Program-made: the position numbers and the translations under genes
The notes under the pieces: model-generated
Databases searched by the model: none
Seen by the model: only the letters and a program-made list of their open reading frames with translations
What the model was told of the DNA's origin: nothing
Origin: Dipteronia dyeriana
Lineage: Eukaryota; Streptophyta; Magnoliopsida; Sapindales; Sapindaceae
Assembly (NCBI GenBank): GCA_032871835.1
Contig: CM065301.1
Span: 32,310,405 to 32,374,404 of the forward strand
DNA: 64,000 nucleotides
Reading direction: 5' to 3'
In this document: one piece after another, positions 55,580 to 64,000 of the stretch
How the letters are laid out: each line of letters opens with the position of its first letter
Numbering within the stretch: the stretch's first letter is position 1

Positions 55580-57139
55580 TGTATAGTCCTTATTTATTGA
55601 TTGGCTTATTTCATGAACAAATCACATTTTTAGGTATTATGTAAGGGTAGCTTAGGCTCTCATGACCTCAAGAGGAGAAGAACCGAAGGTAAAATTCTTG
55701 TGCTTACTTACTTTGAAGAGATAGTTGCACACACTCACAAATTCATGCATAACTTTAATTCTTATATGTTGTGTGTTTACTTGTGTGCATTTTGGTTTAA
55801 ATGACTCTTGTTGATCTATTTTCATCTTGGAATTAAATGTTTTATGTCATGTTTGGCATTAGAATAGGATGCATTTTTCATCACTCTTGAACTTACTGAT
55901 TATATGTGTTTGAGTGTTGAAAATAGGCATTGTGCTGGTGGTGCGCTACTCAACCAGCGCACCACACCAGCGTAACATTCAAGTGGATTGTCGCATGTGT
56001 TGCACCACTGAGTTACGTTGCTACACCTGCACGAAGATGCAAAAATGGTCAGTGCGCTAGTGGTGCCCTACTCGACTAGCGCTGCCTCTCCAGTGCAACA
56101 TTCCAGTGGATCGTCGCATGTGTTGTGCCACTGAGATGCGCCAGTCATCCATCGCCTATTGTAAAAATAGGTTGTGCGCTGGTGATGCGCACTTCGACCA
56201 GCGTACGTCACCAGCGCACATAGAGGAAGCTGGAACATTTTTTCTTACTTTGTTTGGATCTCATATATATATAACTCTTTGGTTTAAGGTTGTGTAAGAG
56301 TTCAGAATATCATATATTTTCCTTAGAACACATTTCAAAGGAAAAACTCTTCCAAGAACTCATTTTTAATAACTCAAAGCATTCCCATGTGCATAAAAGC
56401 TTCATCTTGCATCATCTAAGTTCATTTAGAGTGCATCTATGGATAGGTTTGCTTCATCACATCTTGTTTGGTCAGTTCTTCACTATATTCTTACAAGTTA
56501 AGTGTTTTGCTTGCTAAGCCTTCTCTTTAATTATTTTTATGCTCTTAGAACATTTTCTAGATACAAATTAGAGATTGTTGTGATGCCATGATTGAGTGTT
56601 GTATTGTGATAGCTTCATAGGATTGTTTGATCTATGTTTAGCTAAGCTTCTTGAACATATCATTTAGCTCTTGATATCTAGGATTGCATTAATTATCATC
56701 TGATTATCCTCGATAAGCATATAGGGTTTCCTAGCCTTGTTTGTTCATTGAATATCATCATATATTCACTTAGGACATTTTATCTCTTCATTGAGAAGTA
56801 AGACTTGTGTTGTTTCCGGGAATAGGTAGCTTAAATCGCAAGCAAAATGGACTAGGTTCACTTATACCGGGATTAGGTTATAATTCCTTTGCCATTAGTG
56901 GATTCGAGGTTCTAGTGTGGCGCACTCATCAGCCCGTGGTTTTTCCCATTTGGAGGGTTTCCACGTAAATCTCAAGTGTCTTTACTATTTCTGCATTTCT
57001 TAAACTTGTGGTATTTTTTTTGTAACTAGATAGGGGCATTTTTGTCAACTTGACCTTTAACAAAAATTGGGTAAAATTTATTTAAAATCTATTCACCTCC
57101 CCCTCTAGATTAATATTACATATCATAATATTTGTTTCA
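55580..57139 (+). repeat. Sire-3 5' LTR (1560 bp)
   Basis: Starts TGTATAGTCC (Sire-2 TGTTAGTTCC) and ends TTTGTTTCA. Contains the ~120-bp repeat module (55929-56225), TATA (56262-56274), and CTATTCACCTCCCCCTCTAG near the end. Frames here are not genes. Confidence 0.92.
55929..56225 (+). promoter_or_regulatory. ~120-bp GC-rich palindromic repeats upstream of Sire-3 TATA
   Basis: About 2.5 units start at 55931, 56051 and 56172, each with GTGCGCTNGTGRTGC, a CTCGAC/CTCAAC spacer and CAGCGC, then GTGGATYGTCGCATGTGTTG. In the third unit GTGCGCTGGTGA (56174-56185) and TCACCAGCGCAC (56208-56219) form a perfect 12-bp stem. TATA CATATATATATAAC follows ~40 bp later. Confidence 0.65.
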
Positions 57140-57140
57140 A

Positions 57141-57153
57141 TTGGTATCAGAGC
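57141..57153 (+). other. Sire-3 primer binding site
   Basis: TTGGTATCAGAGC one base after the LTR end; initiator-Met tRNA complement. Confidence 0.95.
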
Positions 57154-57264
57154 AGGTTCCTAGACATACATAGATGATCCTTGCTCATTTTGGTGTGTGT
57201 TGCATTTTATGTGTGTATTGATCATTCATACATTTGCATTCATATCATTCATTCATTAAACACA

Positions 57265-59142
57265 ATGAGTGGAAACGGTGGCAATGAGGGAGCTTCTAGC
57301 ACTAGACGTCCATTTCTCACCGGACTGAATTATGCCTTATGGAAAGGCAAGATGGAGTCGTATATTTGCCAAATTCATGACAGGGCATGAATGGCGGTTG
57401 AAGATGGCTACACTCCACCCATGATGACTCATACAGATGGAAGAGATGATGTACTCAAGCCAAAGGCATAGTGGAACGCATAAGAGTTTAAGGCATCAAA
57501 GTGGAATAGGAAGGCAATGCATGCCATCCTATGTTCAATGGATGAGAACCAGTACAAGTTGGTTAAAAATACTAGGATAGCTAAGGAGGCGTGGGATATC
57601 CTAGAAGTTGCACATGAGAGAACCGAAGTGGTTAAGGATTTGAAGCTTCAAGTTCTCCAAACACAATTTGAAATGCCCAAGATGGATGAGAACGAGTGCT
57701 TCAATGACTTTGAAGTGAGGTTGATGGACATTGTGAACCAAAGTCATCAACTTTGTGATCCTTATTTGGATAGGAAGATCAAGCAGAAGATTATGAGATC
57801 TCTACTCGATAGATTTGAGTCTAAGGTGACCGCTTTAGAAGAAAATAGTGGTTATAAGGATATGAAGCCAAGTGAAGTGATTAGGAGGCTTCTAGCTTAT
57901 GTGTCTAGGAAATGTGCTAACCCCACACCACCAAAAAAGCAAAAGGATATTGCTTTGAAAGCCTCCAAAGTTGAGAAGAAGGAGAGTGATGACTCTGATG
58001 AAGAAATGGCCTTACTAATAAGGAAGTTCAAGAAATTCTACAAGTTCAAGAAATTCTACAAGTCCAAGAGGAAAGGTTTTTGATCCAAGGGTTAAGACTT
58101 GAAGAAAAAGGCTCCCTTCAAAAAGTTTGAGCCTAGACAAGAAAAAACAGAGAAGAAAGGAGTCCAATGCAATGAATGTGGTAGGATAGGTCCCAGAATG
58201 TGCAAATCACAAGGTCAAGGGAAAGGGAAAACTGATGGCTACCACATGGAGTGAAAGTGATAACTCCAATGAAGGAGATGAGTCTTCAGATGATGAAGAA
58301 CTTATGGCTAACTTCATAGCCTTTACATCATCTCTTAGGAGCAAAGATGCTAGTGAAGAAGAGAATGAAAGTCAAGAGGAAAACTATTCAAGTGATGATG
58401 GATCTTCATCATAATCTACAAATGGAAGTGTTGATAAGATGGATCTCAAGGACTATATGGCTAAGTTTGAGAGTTCAAGGATGAAGAACAAGAATAAAAT
58501 CAAGAGATTAAAAGAAGAAAACCTAGACCTCTCAACTCAAGTTAACCAACTAAATAAATAGTTGGTGAGATCTAAGAGGAGTGAAGAGGGGTTGAAGAAA
58601 GAGCTTGAAGATGCTAGAGAGTTGTTGGCCAAGATGAACTCTGGCATAAAAAAACTTGACCATATGCTAGATGTTGGAAAGAGTCCAAGTGACAAGAAGG
58701 GGCTTGGGTTTGAAGATGACGAGGTGTCCTCCACTCCAACCAAGACCATTTTTGTAATAAGCATGAACTTCAACATGTCCTCTTCTTATCAATCTCCTAG
58801 GAAGAAACTTGACCTAGGAGAGTGTTCAAGTAGTGCTCAAGTGAATGTGGCACCAAGATACCTACCTCAAGTCTATCCTTCAAGGGCTCTTTAAGTTAAA
58901 TTCCCTCAACCGAAAGCTCATAAAGGGAAGATACCTATCATGGAAGCTCAATCAAGGAAGCAATCAAGTCTTGCTCAACAACGAAGAAGGAAAGCTCCTC
59001 ATCAACAATCAAGACAACCACAAAGACATGGGAAGGCTACAATGTTTTCTCAAGTATATGGTATGATTCCTAACTTTATGGTATTGATGGTCATATTAGA
59101 CCAAATTGCTTTAGATATATCAAATTTTGTAGAAATGAAAGC
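57265..59142 (+). pseudogene. Sire-3 gag
   Basis: It starts MSGNGGNEGASS, then LTGLNYALWKGKMESYICQI (UBN2 opening). After several stops the best ORF (57517-58083) reads MDENQYKLVKNTRIAKEAWD and LQTQFEMPKMDENECFNDFE, with IRKFKKFYKFKKFYKSKRKG at its end, where an 18-bp tandem duplication (58024-58059) repeats KFKKFY. A knuckle follows: CNECGRIG with its His region disrupted by a frameshift. Then acidic repeats, a coiled coil (58440-58670) and SPSDKKGLGFEDDE. A second knuckle tail (GIDGHIRPNC) is at about 59080-59110. Broken by at least six stops and shifts. Confidence 0.9.
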
Positions 59143-60186
59143 ATGATAGAGAAGAAAAAGGCTAGAGCCATGATGCATGTCACTAGGAAAAATGGAACTC
59201 TTTTGCATGATCCTAGGACATCTAGAGCCATGATGCATGTCACTAGGAAAAATGGAACACCTTTGCATGATCCTAGGACACTTAAAGCCCATGTACCATT
59301 GACCACTAGGAAGGAAAATATTGCACCTAGGTGGATTAGAAAGGATGAACACTTTTGCCATGTTGCACAAATTGCCTTGAAAGCTCATTCTCGTGATTTT
59401 TGGTATTTGGATAGTGGGTGCTCTATGCACATGACAGTAAATAAGAGTTTCTTTGAGACTCTTATGATGGGGGAGGGAGGAAATGTCACCTTTGGTGATG
59501 GATCCAAAAAAAAGGTTAAAGAAAAGGGAACCATTTCCATTCCTGAATTACCCTCCTCGTCCAATGCTTTGTATATTGATGGTTTAAAAGCTAATTTGAT
59601 AAGCATTTCACATCTTAGTGATGAAGGACTTTCCGTCCTGTTTAGGAAAGATGATTGTTCTATTCTATTGCCTAATGGACAAACCTTGTTAAAAGGTATG
59701 AGATCTAGTGACAATTGCTATTGTCTTGAGGCTAGAGGTGTGTCTTGCAATGTGTCCAATGATGAACAAATTGAGTTATGGCATGAAAGACTTGGTCACA
59801 TGAACTTTGGGGATTTACGAATCTTAGATAAGTTCAATGTTGTGCAAGGCCTTCCCAAGCTTAGGAAAAAGGTTAATGTTGTTTGTGGACCTTGCCAACA
59901 AGGGAAGCAAACCAAAAGTATGCACAAAAAGGGCAAGTATTTATCCACCAAGGAACCTCTAGAGCTTCTCCACATGGATTTTATAGGTCCTATGCAAACC
60001 GAGAGTTTAGGTGGTAAAGGATACATTTTTGTGTGTGTAGATGACTTTTCTAGGTACACATGGACTTATTTTCTTAGAGAAAAATCTGAAACCTTTGACA
60101 AGTTTAAAATGCTTTGTTTCAAAATTCAAAATGAAATGAGCTCTAAGATTAAAAGCATTAAAAGGATTAGGAGTGACCATAGGAAG
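59143..60186 (+). pseudogene. Sire-3 protease, GAG-pre-integrase and integrase core
   Basis: A 350-codon open stretch. A 60-bp tandem duplication at 59161-59280 (57 of 60 bases identical) repeats RAMMHVTRKNGT. The protease site is WYLDSGCSMHMTVN, the pre-integrase is IELWHERLGHMNFGDLRI...CGPCQQGKQ, and the integrase begins LLHMDFIGPMQTES and RIRSDHRKEF with both aspartates present. The normal GGEF reads RKEF and a TAG stop follows. Best preserved protease in the window. Confidence 0.92.
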
Positions 60187-60653
60187 GAATTTTAGAATGC
60201 CCATTGTGAAAACTATTGCAATAGTCTAGGTATTTCTCAAGAGTTTTTGGCTCCTAGGACACCTCAACAAAATGGAGTTGTTGAGAGGAAAAATAGGGTT
60301 CTTCAAGAAATGACCCCTGTGATGTTGCTTTGCAACAATGTCCCTAGGAAACTTTGGGCCGAAGCCGTCAATACGGCATGCTACATAGGAAATAGAGTAT
60401 TTCTAAGGCCCCATACTAGGCAAACCTCCTATGAGTTATGGAAAGGTAGAAAGCCAAATATTAGCTATTTCCACACCTTTGGAAGCAAATGCTACATTTT
60501 GAATGACCGTGATCAACTTGGCAAATATGATGCTAAGAGTGATGAGGGTATCTTCACTGGCTATGCCTTGAATAGTAGAGCCTATAGAGTTTCAATCTAA
60601 AAACTAGGACCGTAATGGAATCATCTAATATTGTCATTGATGATACTAACCTC
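60187..60653 (+). pseudogene. Sire-3 integrase C-terminal part
   Basis: PQQNGVVERKNRVLQEM holds the catalytic Glu. Then LWAEAVNTACYIGNRVFLRP, RQTSYELWKGRKPNISYFHT, FGSKCYILNDRDQLGKYDAK and EGIFTGYALNSRAYRV. A frameshift at ~60598 precedes TVMESSNIVIDDTNL. The CopA solo LTR follows; its TSD ACCTC is at 60649-60653. Confidence 0.9.
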
Positions 60654-63130
60654 TGTAGGGAAAAACGGGTTCAAAACGTAACGAAAGCGTGATAAAAACG
60701 AAATTAGTGTTTGCGTATAAATAAAAAAAATTCCCTTTTATGCAACAAGAACCTTAACCCTAGATTAATTGATGTATATAAAAGTATCATACCTTTTTCA
60801 TGTGATGATTGAACAAGCGCCGAATTGATTCCGTAAGATCTTCCAATCCAATCACGACCGTAAATCACTTAGGAGTGTGGGCTCCCTTTCTTTAAATTGT
60901 ATTCCTGAGGATGGAGACAAAGCAAAAATCTTCTCTTTGTTAGTTACAAATATCCTCCAAGAGAAAAATCCAAAAACGTCTTGTCACTTGTGAATTATCA
61001 ATCAATTTAATTGAAACTCGCGTGAACCTTGATTCGATGTTGTATACAAAACCCTTTTGATGTAAAGGATATTAGTATACTATCGAATATAAAAATGTTC
61101 CCCTTTTTTCTCTACTTGGCTGAATTCACACACTATTGCTTAGAGATGATTGAATTTTGTCTAAAGTAAAATCAGATTTTTCTCCCTCAAAATTCCTATG
61201 GTGGCCGAATTCTTCACTAAGAAACATAGGGCTTGGCCAAATTAACCTCCAAAAATCTCTTAGTCATGACCGAAATCCTCTTACACATATATATAGGACC
61301 ATAAATCCTTTCCTAAGAAGGATTCACTTGGTTGGCAAGAATCCTTTCCTTAGGTGGATTTATTTGCTATTTAGAATCCTTATCTAAAAGAAATCTATCC
61401 TATACCATATTGCATATGTGATAACCGAATTTCATGTCTTTGTTATAGATTAGGAGATTTCAATCTTTCCTAAGAAGGAATACTTGATGGACAAGAATCA
61501 TATCCTTAGGTAGATTAAGTTGGTGGTTATGAATCCTTTTCAAATAAGAATTCTGCCACTAAGTGTTTTACTTGGTGACCAATAATCCTTTTCCAAAAAG
61601 AATTCTTTCCTAAACCAAGACTCCTAATCCAACTCAATAATGTGTTTATAACTATATTAAAGACTTCCTAATTTGATTAGATAAATAATTCATTTTATTT
61701 ATCTACTTATAAAATATAGTCTTTAACAATAACTATATTACCAACAATAGTATAGTTTTAGGAGACCATCTCCTATTAGGAAAAAAATGCTGACTTTTAA
61801 TTAAATAATTAATTAATCAACAAATTAATTAATTTCCATTTAATTAAATAATAAAATAAAATTAATATATATAAGCTATTCACCATAGCCTTTGCCGCCC
61901 ATACCTAAAATAAATGGCCATATATTATTTTTATTATTTTATTAAATCCATTGGACTTTAATAAAAAGTCCACATGTGAACTAGACCTATTCTTACAAAA
62001 ATAAACAAGTTCACATGCCTTAATACAATTCTAGATGGACCCCTAAATTGGTCCGGTAGAATATATCAAGTGATCCATGCAAGTTTGTGTGGATTGGGGA
62101 TCTTGGCGGGCTATCTAAATTTAAGCTCCAATAGACACAACCCAATCACAATCAACAAATGATTCACTTAGGTCCGATCTATTTAATTTTAGTTCATTCC
62201 ACTAAAGAACTAAAATTGAACTCTTAAATAAAGATAGAATAAGTTGATGTTACTCATTCGTACCCTAGACAACCTTATTGGAGAAAGTGTATCCTCGTGA
62301 AGAATACCAGTAATCGCCAAGAGCTCATAGACCGTCTATAGCTCTCCAAGTTACCATATTTACTCATATGACCACATTTTGATCTTGGATATTTTGACTT
62401 GTCCAGAAGCCATGTTTCAACTGACACTATTGAAAACTCAACGTTAAGATTTAATATCCAATACCTCAAAACATCCATATGATCGTATTCTACTCTCATT
62501 CAATAAATGGAGCCACGATGTCCATATCTATAAATGAAGTCCTCTATCGATTAACAAATGAATACCACCAAACTATCGAGGATAGACTATGCAATATAAT
62601 CGTACTCATTGATAGCTCAAATGATAACAATTGCAACCATAAGTCTATCATTTATCTTAGGATTGAGATAGACTCTCCGATTGTCTTTTAAATGAAAACT
62701 TTTATCCATTGACGGTTCTAGATAAAGTAATTCATTTTGATCCTATTCAATGCACCCAGTGCACACGATTCTTTTTCCCAAAGACACCACACTTTCATGA
62801 TTTTAGACTCTTTATAACACATTTGATCCCACTCAAATGCTAGCAAAAGAATCTACAACTTTGACAAGATAAAGGCTCCTAACCTTCTATCTTAAGTTGT
62901 GAATATTATTCAAGACTGACTAAAGAATTGTGTCTACCTCATACATATCTAGATGTATGAACAATTCTTCTTTTCTCATAGTCTTTTGACCTTATGATTA
63001 TTTACTTTTGACAATTATAATAATTAAACTATAAATGCTATAAGATTTGTTAAACTTGTAATCACTTTATTCATATGAAAAGATTGTTAATTACAATATT
63101 ACACTCTTGCTATCGAGCATAATCCTAACA
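60654..63130 (-). mobile_element. CopA solo LTR in Sire-3, TSD ACCTC/AGCTC
   Basis: 2477 bp, TGTAGGG to CCTAACA. The flanks ACCTC (60649-60653) and AGCTC (63131-63135) differ at one base. Sire-3 coding resumes immediately after. TATA at about 61283-61297 and a long palindrome array to ~61620. ORFs inside are shadows of the LTR. Confidence 0.95.
61280..61620 (-). promoter_or_regulatory. CopA palindrome array and TATA (solo LTR 60654)
   Basis: CACATATATATAGGACC followed on + by AATCCTT-(7 nt)-AAGGATT (about 61304-61324), then CACTTGGTTGGCAAGAATCC and about six more related units to AAAGAATTCTTT. This is one of the longest arrays in the window, with 13760-14108. Confidence 0.6.
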
Positions 63131-64000
63131 AGCTCAACTCTAATGACCATGAGGAGGAGGTAGAACTAGTTGATGACTCCCCTTTGGAGAAATTTGTTGA
63201 TGTTTCTAATGTTGAAAAGACTAACCTTGATGATGACATAACACAACCTGTTGACAGGATTCCTCCCTTGAATTCAAAAGAACCTGCTCCATGGGTTACA
63301 AAACTCCATGACAAAGATGACATTGTTGAAGAGGTTAGTGAGGGTGTTAGGATTAGGCATCGAATGGCTAATCTAAATAGCTACACATGTTACACCTCTC
63401 AAATAGAACCCGAGAAGATTGATGAAGCCTTAAAGGATGAATTTTGGGTTCTTGCTATGCAAGAAGAGCTTAACCAATTTGAAAGGAATAAGGTTTGGAC
63501 TCTAGTTCCTAGGCCCAAGAACACCAATGTGAAAAGCACCAAATGAGTATATAGGAACAAATCCGATGAGGATGGCAACATTGTGCGAAACAAGGCTAGG
63601 CTTGTAGCACAAGGGTACTCTCAAATTGAGGGTATTGATTTTGAGGAGACATTTGCTTCGTTGCTGGGATTGAGTCCATTAGGCTTCTTTTATCCATTTC
63701 TTGTTTGCACAAGTTCAAATTATATCAAATGGATGTTAAGAGTGCCTTCCTCAATGGTTTCTTGCAAGAGGAAGTGTTTGTTGAGCAACCCAAAGGGTTT
63801 GTGGATCCTCACCACCCTAATCATGTCTATCACCTCAACAAAGCTTTATATGGGTTGAAACAAGAACCAAGGGCTTGGTATGAGCGTCTCACCCAATATC
63901 TCATAGACAATGGCTACACTAGGGGTAGTGTTGATAAGTCTCTATTCTTCAAGAAAGATAAATATGAGCTCTTTATAGCTCAAATCTATGTTGATGATAT
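63131..64000 (+). pseudogene. Sire-3 linker and reverse transcriptase, cut by the window end
   Basis: Linker HEEEVELVDDSPLEKFVDVS, EPAPWVTKLHDKDDIVEEVS and CYTSQIEPEKIDEALKDEFW, then [23 protein letters not shown] (63544-63546) replaces the conserved Trp before [30 protein letters not shown], a frameshift at ~63655, then QMDVKSAFLNGFLQEEVFVE, ALYGLKQEPRAWYERLTQYL; the window ends inside AQIYVDD, the catalytic site. Confidence 0.92.

Larger units (their letters stand above)
55580..64000 (+). mobile_element. Sire-3: SIRE-type element, continues past the window
   Basis: Forward 5' LTR 55580-57139, PBS 57141-57153, gag, protease, integrase, a CopA solo LTR (60654-63130), then linker and RT to the window end. 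It is inserted head-to-head in Sire-2. The left TSD candidate is ATGAT (55575-55579). RNase H and the 3' LTR are outside. Confidence 0.92.

Overview
This window is plant nuclear DNA made almost entirely of nested LTR retrotransposons. I found no host gene, rRNA, tRNA or CRISPR array. The evidence is the AT-rich sequence, Ty1/copia gag-pol relics with initiator-Met tRNA primer sites (TTGGTATCAGAGC), 1.5-2.6 kb LTRs, and 5-bp target-site duplications (TSDs). The SIRE-type copia lineage and a plant-only transposon-associated domain point to an angiosperm; I cannot name the species. Every coding region seen is broken by stops, frameshifts or deletions.

Four groups are present; names are mine. CopA: a Ty1/copia family with a ~2.4-2.5 kb LTR (TGTTAG...CCCTACA), seen as many LTRs and at least four partial elements. 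SIRE-type elements on the left: Sire-1 (+ strand, 10713-32631) and SireN (- strand, 15443-24569). SIRE-type elements on the right: Sire-2 (- strand, from 50547) and Sire-3 (+ strand, from 55580). Gyp-1: a Ty3/gypsy element whose 5' end (LTR, gag, protease start) fills 1-2836 on the - strand.

Layout. 1-2836 is Gyp-1, inserted in a + strand CopA LTR (2837-5091), itself inserted in a - strand CopA LTR (5092-5773, resuming 33510-33785). Inside that LTR sits CopA-1 (5774-33504, TSD AAGTT). Inside the 5' LTR of CopA-1 sits Sire-1 (TSD ACTCA). Inside the 5' LTR of Sire-1 sit a 2491-bp CopA solo LTR (12245-14735, TSD ATAAC) and SireN (TSD AGGTA). From 33786 a second chain opens: CopA-2 (with a CopA solo LTR in its integrase, 38317-40741), then CopA LTR/pol pieces (44012-47421), CopA-3 (47422-50546), Sire-2 and Sire-3, with another CopA solo LTR in Sire-3 (60654-63130). 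Most elements of this chain are still open at the right edge.

The most notable element is SireN. It has a 2.58 kb 5' LTR, PBS, gag with a CCHC knuckle, and a polypurine tract, but no protease, integrase, reverse transcriptase or RNase H. In the env-like position between gag and the 3' LTR it carries an ORF resembling the 'putative plant transposon protein' domain. It looks like a non-autonomous, gag-bearing element that used another element's pol. Its host Sire-1 has the opposite defect: pol is present but the gag N-terminus is missing. Other notable signals are arrays of inverted repeats just upstream of the TATA box in all copia LTR types seen here, a leader hairpin with a compensatory base-pair change in two CopA copies, repeated polypurine-tract-like motifs, and a poly-C tract of variable length near LTR 3' ends.
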